Below are positions 24,655 to 32,210 of a DNA stretch of 64,000 nt, one piece after another. Both the position numbers and the translations under genes were made by a program. Positions within the stretch are counted from its first letter, which is position 1. Every line of letters starts with the position of its first letter. Where the stretch lies: positions 62,001 to 126,000 of the forward strand of contig NZ_JALIDZ010000006.1 of NCBI RefSeq assembly GCF_025397915.1. The letters run 5' to 3'. Source of the DNA: Microbaculum marinisediminis. GTDB taxonomy: Bacteria > Pseudomonadota > Alphaproteobacteria > Rhizobiales > Tepidamorphaceae. The notes below the pieces were generated by a model. That model made no database searches. It was not told where the DNA came from and worked only from the letters and a program-made list of their open reading frames with translations.

Positions 24655-26994
24655 CTATCGCGGGCCGTCGCTCGCCACGTTCACCGCCCGCCACACCTTT
24701 TCCGGCGTCACCGGCATGTCCATGTGGGTGACCCCATACGGCCGCAGCGCGTCGATGACCGCGTTCATGACCGCCGACAGCGAGCCGGCGCAGCCGGCTT
24801 CGCCGCAGCCCTTGGCGCCGAGCGGGTTGGTCGTCGCCGGCACGGGATGGCTGGCGAACGCGAACGCGGGAATGGTGTCGGCGCGCGGCAGGGCGTAGTC
24901 TGTGAACGAGCCGGTCAAGAGCTGGCCGTCCTCGTCGTACCGCGTCATCTCCATCAGCGCCTGGCCGATGCCCTGCACGACGCCGCCGTGCAGCTGGCCT
25001 TCGACCAGCATCGGATTGATGACGGTGCCGAAGTCGTTGACCATCGCGTAGCGCACGACGTCGACGACGCCGGTTTCCGGATCGATTTCGACCTCGGCGA
25101 CATGCGTGCCGTTGGGAAAGGAGGAGGGCAGGGCCTCGGTCAGATGGGTGACGTCGAGGCCGTCCTCCATGCCGTCGGGCAGGGAGAGCCCGTGACGGAC
25201 CCTGTCGGCGAGGTCCATGATGTCGATGGCGATGTCGGTGCCGGCCACGGTGAAGGTGCCGTCGGAGAACGTGATGTCGTCGACCGCGGCTTCCAGCGCC
25301 AGGCCGGCGAGCTGCTTGCCCTTCTCGACGACCTTCTGCGCCGCCTCCACGATCGCCGCCCCGCTCATCATCGCCGAGCGCGAGCCGCCGGTGCCGCCGC
25401 CGTGGATCAGCTCGTCGGAATCGCCCTGCAGGAGGCGGATGCGGTCGAACGGGACGCCGAGCTTTTCCGACAGCACCTGCGCGAAGGCCGAGGCATGGCC
25501 CTGGCCGTAGTCGAGGGTGCCGGTGATGATGGTGACGTCGCCGTCCGGCTCGAAGCGGATGCCGCCCATCTCCTTGTTCGGCGGGGCGGTCACCTCGAGA
25601 TAGCTGCCGATGCCGCGACCGAGCAGCCGACCGCGCTTCTTCGCCTCGCGCTGGCGTGCCTTGAATCCCGTCCAGTCGGCAAGCGCCAGCGCCTCGTCGA
25701 ACACGCCGGGGAAGTCGCCGCTGTCATAGGTGAGCTCGGACGGGGCGTCATAGGGGATCTGGCCCGGCCGGATCTGGTTGCGCTTGCGTATCTTGACGGG
25801 ATCGAGGCCCATTTCGCTGGCGGCGGTCTCGATCAGCCGCTCCATCAGGTAGTTGGCGTCGGGCCGCCCGGCGCCGCGATAGGGGCCGGTGAAGGTGGTG
25901 TTGGTGAAGGCGCACTTGATCGAGACCTCGACCAGCGGCGTGCGGTACACGCTGACCACGTTCTTGGCGATGTTGATGGTGAAATAGAGCGGCGCGACGT
26001 GGCCGAGATGGGCGCCGAGATTGCCGAAGCCGGTGATCCGCAGCGCCTTGATGGTGCCGCGCTTGTCCAGCGCCAGCGTGCCGGTGACCTGGATGTCGCG
26101 GCCGTGGCTGTCGGAGAGGAACGCGCCGGAACGGTCGGACGTCCACTTCACCGGCCGGCCCAGGGCCTTGGCGGCGTGGCACACGCAGACCGTCTCGGGA
26201 TAGAGCATCGATTTCATCCCGAAGGAGCCGCCGACGTTGGCGGTCAGCAGCCGCACCCGGCTCTGGTCGACGCCGAGCACGCCGGCCAGCATGTTGCGCA
26301 TGGCGAACACGCCCTGGCTCGGCACGTGCACCTCGTAGCGGCCGGTTTGTGCGTCGTAGGCCGCGAGCGCCGCGCGCGGCTCCATCGCCGCGACCACCAG
26401 CCGGTCGCTGGTCAGCGCCAGCGTCGTGACGTGATCGGCCGCCGCGATCGCCGCGTCGACGGCGTCGGTGTCGCCGGAGTGGTAGTCGATGCCAAGGTTG
26501 CCGGGGGCGTCGTCGAGGATCTGCGGCGCGCCCGGTTTGAGGGCTTGCTCCGCGTCGGTGACGGCGGGAAGCGGGTCGATATCGATCTCGACCGCCTCGG
26601 CGGCGTCGCGGGCGACGGTTGCCGACTCCGCGACGACGAAGGCGACGGGATCGCCGACGAACGTCACCTTGTTGGTCGCCAGCACCGGACGGACCGGTTT
26701 CACCATCGGCGTGCCGTCCCGATTGGTCATCTGCAGTACCGAGGGCAGGCCCGCGTAGCCGGCTTCGGCGAGGTCCGCGCCCGTGTAGACCGCCAGTACG
26801 CCCGGCAGGTCCAGCGCGGCCGAGATGTCGATCCCGCGGATCGTGCCGTGCGCGAACGGGCTGCGCACCACCACGCCGTAGGCCTGGCCGGGCAGCGAGA
26901 TGTCGTCGGTGTAGCGGCCGTGGCCGCTGACCAGCTTGGGGTCCTCGCTGCGGCGGACCGGCTTGCCGATGGCGAAATCTGGAGAATGGCTCAT
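24655..26994 (-). CDS. xanthine dehydrogenase/CoxL-family molybdopterin-binding subunit
   Basis: From the ATG at 26994 the product is 779 residues, the usual length of this family. It shows IGKPVRRSEDPKLVSGHGRYTDD (aldehyde-oxidase a/b hammerhead start), NVGGSFGMKSMLYPE, GPYRGAGRPDANYLMERLIE, TGTLDYGQGHASAFAQ (cofactor contacts) and GAKGCGEAGCAGSLSAVMN with the catalytic Glu of molybdenum hydroxylases. The active-site loop reads AYRGAGR-like rather than AYRCSFR, so it is a form-II enzyme and not a true CO dehydrogenase. The usual FAD (medium) and 2Fe-2S (small) subunit genes are not next to it: downstream is a gap and a beta-helix gene, and upstream the divergent hpa operon. The substrate could be an aromatic aldehyde or N-heterocycle. 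Confidence 0.88.
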   Translation of the reverse strand: MSHSPDFAIGKPVRRSEDPKLVSGHGRYTDDISLPGQAYGVVVRSPFAHGTIRGIDISAALDLPGVLAVYTGADLAEAGYAGLPSVLQMTNRDGTPMVKPVRPVLATNKVTFVGDPVAFVVAESATVARDAAEAVEIDIDPLPAVTDAEQALKPGAPQILDDAPGNLGIDYHSGDTDAVDAAIAAADHVTTLALTSDRLVVAAMEPRAALAAYDAQTGRYEVHVPSQGVFAMRNMLAGVLGVDQSRVRLLTANVGGSFGMKSMLYPETVCVCHAAKALGRPVKWTSDRSGAFLSDSHGRDIQVTGTLALDKRGTIKALRITGFGNLGAHLGHVAPLYFTINIAKNVVSVYRTPLVEVSIKCAFTNTTFTGPYRGAGRPDANYLMERLIETAASEMGLDPVKIRKRNQIRPGQIPYDAPSELTYDSGDFPGVFDEALALADWTGFKARQREAKKRGRLLGRGIGSYLEVTAPPNKEMGGIRFEPDGDVTIITGTLDYGQGHASAFAQVLSEKLGVPFDRIRLLQGDSDELIHGGGTGGSRSAMMSGAAIVEAAQKVVEKGKQLAGLALEAAVDDITFSDGTFTVAGTDIAIDIMDLADRVRHGLSLPDGMEDGLDVTHLTEALPSSFPNGTHVAEVEIDPETGVVDVVRYAMVNDFGTVINPMLVEGQLHGGVVQGIGQALMEMTRYDEDGQLLTGSFTDYALPRADTIPAFAFASHPVPATTNPLGAKGCGEAGCAGSLSAVMNAVIDALRPYGVTHMDMPVTPEKVWRAVNVASDGPR

Positions 26995-27143
26995 GTCGAA
27001 AGGCTCTGGATTCGGACTGCTAAGGGACAGAGAGTAACGCGATCGGCGCCGCGGGGAACCGGGCGGGACGGAGATAGGCCTATGCGAGAAATGCAGTGCC
27101 GTCGGCAGGCCGGCCATTCGGCGCGATAAACGGTGCGGCCGGG

Positions 27144-27180
27144 GCCGAATATATGGTTTCCTGCGCCGAATATATGGTTT
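27144..27180. promoter_or_regulatory. two 16-bp direct repeats in the coxL-like/hpaF intergenic region
   Basis: GCCGAATATATGGTTT occurs at 27144-27159 and again at 27165-27180, a distance of 21 bp or two helical turns. The location between divergent genes suggests binding sites for a dimeric regulator. No clean -35/-10 pair could be fixed near it. Confidence 0.45.
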
Positions 27181-27264
27181 GATGTGCCAACGATATAGGG
27201 CGCACGCTAGGATCGGCCGGAACCATCGGCCAAACCACGGCCTGCACCAGGGAGACAACGCGCG

Positions 27265-27660
27265 ATGCCGCACGTGATCGTCGAGTACAGTGCCAATCTC
27301 GAGCCGGAAATGAACCTGGCCGGCCTGATCGATGGCCTGCACGAGACCGCGCTGGCGACCGGCCTGTTCGATATCGACGGAATCCGCAGCCGCGCGGTGT
27401 GTCGCGACGTCTTCAAGGTCGGTGACGGCAATCCCGAGAACGGCTTCGTCCATATCACCGCGCGCGTCGGTCAGGGGCGTCCGGCCGACGCCAGGCAGGG
27501 CCTCGGCAAGGCGCTTCTGGCCACGGCCGAGCGGGCGCTCGCCGACCTGCTGGCGACAACGCCGGTTTCGCTCGCCGTGGAGGTCCACGAGATCGACCGC
27601 GCGATGACGTTTCGCCGGAATACGATCCGCGAGCGCCGCAACAGGGAGACTGCCTCATGA
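27265..27660 (+). CDS. hpaF: 5-carboxymethyl-2-hydroxymuconate isomerase
   Basis: A 131-residue protein with GGGAGA before the ATG. It begins Met-Pro, so processing exposes the catalytic N-terminal proline of the tautomerase superfamily. PHVIVEYSANLE, GLFDIDGIRSRAV and GFVHITARVGQGR match 5-carboxymethyl-2-hydroxymuconate Delta-isomerase (CHMI). In the homoprotocatechuate meta-cleavage route it isomerises 5-carboxymethyl-2-hydroxymuconate. It is first in the hpaF-hpaE-hpaD run; its stop overlaps the hpaE start (ATGA). Confidence 0.9.
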   Translation: MPHVIVEYSANLEPEMNLAGLIDGLHETALATGLFDIDGIRSRAVCRDVFKVGDGNPENGFVHITARVGQGRPADARQGLGKALLATAERALADLLATTPVSLAVEVHEIDRAMTFRRNTIRERRNRETAS

Positions 27661-29192
27661 ACGCCCCGATGAACGACCCGGTGAACGTCGTCGATCGCGC
27701 GGTGCTGGACCGTGCCGAGGGTTATCTGCGGCAGTTCGCCGACGGTCCGGTCACTCATTTCATCGACGGAAAGCGGTATCCAGGCGACGGCGCGACCTTC
27801 GAGACGGCCTCTCCCGTCGACGGAGCGGTGCTGGCTTCGGTTGCCAGGGGCGGGGTGCGGGACATCGATCTCGCCGCCCGCTCTGCGATGGCCGCGTTCC
27901 GGACCTGGCGCAAGACCAAGGGGGCGGAGCGCCGCGCCGTTCTGCACCGGATTGCCGATGCGATCGAGGCGCGGGCGGAAGAGATCGCCTTCATCGAGTG
28001 CCTCGATACCGGCCAGCCGATCCGCTACATGGCGAAGGCGGCGCTGCGCGGGGCCGAGAACTTCCGCTTCTTCGCCGACCGGGCCCCTTCGGCCGCCGAC
28101 GGGGTATCGCTGCCGACGGCGACGCATCTCAACTACACCATGCGCGTTCCCATCGGCCCCGTCGGCGTCATCACGCCGTGGAACACGCCGTTCATGCTGT
28201 CGACCTGGAAGATCGCGCCGGCGCTGGCCGCGGGCTGCACGGTCGTTCACAAGCCAGCAGAATGGAGCCCGCTGACGGCGACGCTGCTGGCCGAGATATG
28301 CGCGGAGGCGGGGCTGCCGGCCGGTGTCCTGAACACGGTGCACGGCATCGGCGAGGAGGCCGGCAAGGCCCTGACCGAGCATCCCGACATCAAGGCGATC
28401 GGCTTCGTCGGGGAATCGGCGACCGGCAGCCACATCATGGCGCAGGGCGCGCCGACCCTGAAGCGCGTCCACTTCGAGCTCGGCGGCAAGAACCCGGTGA
28501 TCGTGTTCGACGATGCCGACCTCGACAAGGCGCTCGATGCCGTCCTGTTCATGATCTATTCGCTGAACGGCGAGCGCTGCACCTCGTCCAGCCGCGCTCT
28601 GGTTCATGAATCGATTTATGAGGAATTCGCCGCCAAGGCTTCAGAACGCATAAAGAAAATGCGGGTCGGCCATCCGCTCGATCCGAAGACCGAGATCGGG
28701 CCGCTGATCCATCCGCGCCACCTCGAAAAGGTCATGAGTTATGTCAATGCCGCCAAGGAGGACGGTGCGACGATAGCGGCCGGTGGCGGCCGGGTCGGCG
28801 AGGAAGGCAACTTCGTCGAACCGACGCTCTATACCAATGCCCGCAATGACATGCGGATCGCCCAGGAGGAGATCTTCGGACCCGTGCTGACGATGATCCC
28901 GTTCGAGGACGAGGAGGAAGCGTTGGCGATCGCCAACGATGTCCGCTACGGCCTGGCCGCCTATCTCTGGACCAACGATGTCGGCCGCGCGCACCGGATC
29001 GCCCAGGAGGTGGAAGCCGGCATGGTCTGGGTCAATTCGGAGAACGTACGCCATCTGCCGACCCCGTTCGGCGGCACGAAGTCATCCGGTATCGGCCGCG
29101 ACGGCGGCGACTACAGCTTCGATTTCTACATGGAAACCAAGAACATCGCGATCGGCCTCGGCGGCCACACGGTGCCGCGCATCGGTGTTTGA
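27657..29192 (+). CDS. hpaE: 5-carboxymethyl-2-hydroxymuconate semialdehyde dehydrogenase
   Basis: A 511-residue aldehyde dehydrogenase. GVITPWNTPFMLSTWKIAPAL (NAD binding, catalytic Asn), HFELGGKNPVIVFDDADL (general-base Glu) and NGERCTSSSRALVH (catalytic Cys) are all present, with the C-terminal GGTKSSGIGRDGGDYSFDFYMETKN. Residues near the start (VTHFIDGKRYPGDGATFE) and the position between hpaF and hpaD identify it as HpaE, oxidising the ring-cleavage semialdehyde to 5-carboxymethyl-2-hydroxymuconate. It is translationally coupled to hpaF by a 4-bp overlap. A 177-bp gap follows, so hpaD may have its own signals. Confidence 0.92.
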   Translation: MNAPMNDPVNVVDRAVLDRAEGYLRQFADGPVTHFIDGKRYPGDGATFETASPVDGAVLASVARGGVRDIDLAARSAMAAFRTWRKTKGAERRAVLHRIADAIEARAEEIAFIECLDTGQPIRYMAKAALRGAENFRFFADRAPSAADGVSLPTATHLNYTMRVPIGPVGVITPWNTPFMLSTWKIAPALAAGCTVVHKPAEWSPLTATLLAEICAEAGLPAGVLNTVHGIGEEAGKALTEHPDIKAIGFVGESATGSHIMAQGAPTLKRVHFELGGKNPVIVFDDADLDKALDAVLFMIYSLNGERCTSSSRALVHESIYEEFAAKASERIKKMRVGHPLDPKTEIGPLIHPRHLEKVMSYVNAAKEDGATIAAGGGRVGEEGNFVEPTLYTNARNDMRIAQEEIFGPVLTMIPFEDEEEALAIANDVRYGLAAYLWTNDVGRAHRIAQEVEAGMVWVNSENVRHLPTPFGGTKSSGIGRDGGDYSFDFYMETKNIAIGLGGHTVPRIGV

Positions 29193-29369
29193 CGCGACGC
29201 CGGGACCGTCGGGCGGGGCGCGGGGCATCGAGAGGGAGGAACAGGAATGAGACCTCTGGGATTCGGCTCCGGCCATGTGCCGGCCGGGCGAATGTCGCGT
29301 TCGCCGTGACCGGGTAGGCCCCGGACAGACCGCAGCCTTAGTTCCGCGCCGACAGGAAAGATCAGGACC

Positions 29370-30353
29370 ATGCCCGTTGCGAAGCCCGTGATGAACCCGC
29401 CGTTCAACATCGTCCGCGTCAGCCATGTGGAATTCGCCGTGACGGATCTCGAAGCGTCGCGGGCGTTCTATGTCGACTGCCTGGGCCTCCACGTGACGGC
29501 CGAATCCGCCGATCGCATCTATCTGCGCGGAATCGAGGAGCGGAACCATCACTCGATCGTTCTGGTGCGCGCCGAAAAGCCGGTCGTTCGGACGATGGGC
29601 TTCAAGGTCGCCAGCGAAGAGGATCTCGACCGGGCCGCCTTCTGGTTCGACGAGCAGGGCCTGCGGGCCGAGTTCGTCGAGCGTCCGCATCAGGGCCGCA
29701 CACTGAATGCCGTGGACCCGCTCGGCATGCCGATCGAGTTCTATTTCGAGATGGAGCAGACGTCTTCGATGCTGCAGAAGTACACGCATCATCGTGGCGC
29801 CCGCATCCAGCGCATCGACCACGTCAATTGCTTCACGCCCGACGTGCAGGTGAGCCATGACTTCTATACCGCCGTCGGCTTCCGCGTGACCGAGTACACC
29901 GAGACCGAGGATCCCGATCCGAAGCTGTGGGCGATCTGGATGCACCGCAAGGGCAACGTCCATGATCTCGCCTTCACCAACGGCAGGGGGCCGCGCCTGC
30001 ATCACATCGGCATGTGGACCGCGACGCCGCTCGATATCCTGCATATCTGCGACGTCATGGCGACGAGCGGCTACCTAGGGAACATGGAGCGCGGCCCCGG
30101 CCGGCACGGCATCTCCAACGCGTTCTTCCTCTATGTTCGCGATCCGGACGGGCATCGGGTCGAGCTGTTTACGTCGGACTATCTCACCGCCGATCCGGAT
30201 ATGGAGCCGATCCGCTGGACGCTGCGCGATCCCCAGCGTCAGACCCTGTGGGGCCATCCCGCGCCCAGGAGCTGGTTCGAGGAAGGGTCGTTCTTCGAGG
30301 GAACGGCGGTCGTCGAGCCCGTTCTGGAGGCACAGCCCATCGTCGCGCGATGA
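29370..30353 (+). CDS. hpaD: 3,4-dihydroxyphenylacetate 2,3-dioxygenase (VOC extradiol type)
   Basis: A 327-residue type I extradiol dioxygenase like the Brevibacterium/Arthrobacter homoprotocatechuate enzymes. Candidate metal ligands are His151 (RIDHVNCF), His212 (RLHHIGMW) and Glu265 (HRVELFTSD), with His198 (GNVHDLAF) in the place of the acid-base histidine. Two VOC domains are visible, residues 15-130 and 145-290. It opens the ring of homoprotocatechuate, the step before HpaE. It is of the VOC type, unlike the enterobacterial LigB-type HpaD. A second ATG at 29391 is possible; the first has an AGGAAAG upstream. Confidence 0.9.
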   Translation: MPVAKPVMNPPFNIVRVSHVEFAVTDLEASRAFYVDCLGLHVTAESADRIYLRGIEERNHHSIVLVRAEKPVVRTMGFKVASEEDLDRAAFWFDEQGLRAEFVERPHQGRTLNAVDPLGMPIEFYFEMEQTSSMLQKYTHHRGARIQRIDHVNCFTPDVQVSHDFYTAVGFRVTEYTETEDPDPKLWAIWMHRKGNVHDLAFTNGRGPRLHHIGMWTATPLDILHICDVMATSGYLGNMERGPGRHGISNAFFLYVRDPDGHRVELFTSDYLTADPDMEPIRWTLRDPQRQTLWGHPAPRSWFEEGSFFEGTAVVEPVLEAQPIVAR

Positions 30354-30499
30354 GGCCGGCTCCGCGGCTGCGCGAGGTACGAATCGTGACGTTTTGACCG
30401 GTTTGCCTGCGTCGGCCAGGCGAAGCGTTGATCAATTCGCGGTGTAACAAGCTCTGGTTGCGAATTTGGCCAATCCGGCGCCGTACATCTATATATTTG

Positions 30500-30511
30500 T
30501 TTTAACTAAAA
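30500..30511. promoter_or_regulatory. AT-rich inverted repeat TTTTA-AC-TAAAA upstream of hpaR
   Basis: A 5+5 inverted repeat with an AACTAAA core shared with the palindrome at 30599-30611. It lies in the AT-rich 270-bp gap between hpaD and hpaR, a sharp contrast with the GC-rich surroundings. Confidence 0.35.
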
Positions 30512-30598
30512 TTATCGCTACTAGACTTCCGTAACGGCAGATCGAGTTAGGTTTGCCGGAGAAATAATCCCGCTTTCCGATGTCGCCAATGTATGCGT

Positions 30599-30611
30599 AA
30601 CTAAATTAGTT
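30599..30611. promoter_or_regulatory. candidate HpaR operator AACTAA-A-TTAGTT
   Basis: A perfect 6+6 palindrome with a 1-nt centre, ending 12 bp before the first possible hpaR ATG. MarR-family proteins bind AT-rich palindromes of about this size, often in their own promoter. Confidence 0.5.
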
Positions 30612-30623
30612 TGGTGGCGAACA

Positions 30624-31148
30624 ATGGCGCATTCAGCACCGCATGATCGCAAACGCGACGCGCCGCTCGACGGACGCAGTGGCGCCGAAGAGCAAGGCGT
30701 GATGCGGCCGTTCAGCCAGGCGATTCCGATGAAGTTCCTGCGGGCGAGAGAGGCGGTGATTTCGCGCTTCCGCCCGATCCTGCATTCCCATCAGATCACG
30801 GAACAGCAATGGCGCATCCTGCGCGTCCTTGCCGATCTTCGCGAAACCGAGATTCTCTCGCTGAGCGAGTGGTGCCTCATTCATCCCGCGAGCCTGTCGC
30901 GGATCCTCCCCAAGATGGATGCGGCAGGCCTGATCAATCGGCGCACGAACGATGCCGACAAGCGACGAGTCATCGTTTCCCTGGCCGACAAGGGCCGGGC
31001 GCTGGTCGAGGAAATGGGAGCGGAGACCGAGGCGGCCTTCGGGGAACTGATCTCGGAAATCGGAGAGGAACGCCTGGAGCGATTGAATCGTGCGCTCGAC
31101 GATATAATTGCAATCCTGTCAGGGCCGGATCGCTCGCGGCCGTCTTGA
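30624..31148 (+). CDS. hpaR: MarR-family regulator of homoprotocatechuate degradation
   Basis: 174 residues from the first ATG; a start at 30702 would give 148 residues, closer to known HpaR length. The segment FLRAREAVISRFRPILHSHQITEQQWRILRVL, then LSLSEWCLIHPASLSRILPKMDAAGLINRRTNDADKRRVIVSL in parts, is a MarR winged helix very like HpaR/HpcR. The wing motif (DADKRRV) is intact. It lies just after hpaD and probably represses the hpa genes until homoprotocatechuate or 4-hydroxyphenylacetate is present. Confidence 0.9.
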   Translation: MAHSAPHDRKRDAPLDGRSGAEEQGVMRPFSQAIPMKFLRAREAVISRFRPILHSHQITEQQWRILRVLADLRETEILSLSEWCLIHPASLSRILPKMDAAGLINRRTNDADKRRVIVSLADKGRALVEEMGAETEAAFGELISEIGEERLERLNRALDDIIAILSGPDRSRPS

Positions 31149-31253
31149 GGTGCGACGGCTGCGCCCCGCCGTTCCGGTTCGAAAAAAGCCCCATGCCGCC
31201 GGTAGCTTGCGCGCCGGCTAGGCTCGTCAGCCGGTGGATTTGAAGGTTCGACG

Positions 31254-31880
31254 TTGCCCGAGCAATTCATCGCCATTCTCCAGGTCGTCTTTATCGACCT
31301 CGTTCTGGCAGGCGACAACGCGGTCGTCGTCGCGATGGCGGCGGTCGGCGCGCCGGCGCATGTGCGCCGCAAGGTGATCTTCTATGGAATCTCCGGCGCC
31401 GTCGTTCTGCGCATCGCCCTGGCGCTCGCCGCGACCCAGCTGATGCAGATTGTCGGCCTGTTGCTTGCGGGCGGCATCTTGTTGCTATGGGTGTGCTGGA
31501 AGCTCTACCGCGAGCTGGCCGAAGGGGCTGCGGCACACGCCGGCGCGGAACTGCTGGCCGACGATCTGGACGCCGAAGAAGCCGCGGCCGTGCCGGTGAA
31601 GAGCGCCGGTCAGGCGATGAAGCAGATCATCGTCGCCGACATATCGATGTCTCTCGACAATGTGCTGGCGGTCGCCGGCGCGGCGCGCGACCACCCTTAC
31701 GTTCTTGCGGCGGGCCTGTTGCTGTCGATCGTCCTGATGGGCGCCGCGGCCACCCTGATCGCCCGCCTCCTGGATCGCTATCGGTGGCTGGCGTGGTGCG
31801 GGCTCCTGATCGTTCTCTACGTCGCCCTCGTGATGATCTGGCATGGCGCCCACGAGGTCGAAGCCGCCATCGCCGGATAG
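31254..31880 (+). CDS. TerC/YjbE family integral membrane protein
   Basis: 208 residues with about seven hydrophobic segments. FIDLVLAGDNAVVVAMAA in helix 1 and IIVADISMSLDNVLAVAGAA in the middle are the two paired D.N motifs that define the TerC family (metal-ion transport, tellurite or manganese related). The second half shows RYRWLAWCGLLIVLYVALVMIW. The best start is a TTG at 31254 with GAAGG 7 nt before it. It is probably an inner-membrane metal (Mn2+) exporter; the family link to Mn2+ is established for some relatives. It is monocistronic. Confidence 0.85.
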   Translation: MPEQFIAILQVVFIDLVLAGDNAVVVAMAAVGAPAHVRRKVIFYGISGAVVLRIALALAATQLMQIVGLLLAGGILLLWVCWKLYRELAEGAAAHAGAELLADDLDAEEAAAVPVKSAGQAMKQIIVADISMSLDNVLAVAGAARDHPYVLAAGLLLSIVLMGAAATLIARLLDRYRWLAWCGLLIVLYVALVMIWHGAHEVEAAIAG

Positions 31881-32210
31881 AGAACGTCGACAGTCCGCAC
31901 CGGTATCCCTGTGTTGCAGATGGTGTCGCGATGCCCGGGCGGCGATTGACCATAATGCGGGCGGCAGGAGCCTGGTCGGCCGAGCGACTGTGGCGGCAGC
32001 GCTACGTACGCTCGAAATCGCCTTTGCGCCGGCCGTCTTTGGAAGATTCCGATTGCCCGTCTTCGCGGCACTCGTCAGGTTCTCCCCACCGCTGGTGGGG
32101 ACGGACGCTGCGATCTAAATCGGCACCAGGTCGCGAAGCGGTTCTGGGCGCAGCCCTCGGCATTTTACGTCGTGGCCAAAGTCTACTACGGGTGCCGCTC
32201 GGAGAGACGA
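31881..32210. other. gene-free leader of the first porin with a strong hairpin
   Basis: No gene is visible. At 32083-32101 TCCCCACC-GCT-GGTGGGGA forms a perfect 8-bp stem with a 3-nt loop and no T run, so it may be an mRNA 5'-leader hairpin. GGAGAG before the ATG at 32211 is the likely ribosome site. Confidence 0.5.

Noticed and set aside
27179-27213. TTGATG ... TAGGAT as the hpaF promoter
   Set aside because: The spacer would be 23 nt, too long for a sigma70 promoter.
26995-27588. N-terminal extension of the molybdenum hydroxylase frame
   Set aside because: It is antisense to hpaF and crosses the divergent promoter region; the family N terminus begins at 26994.
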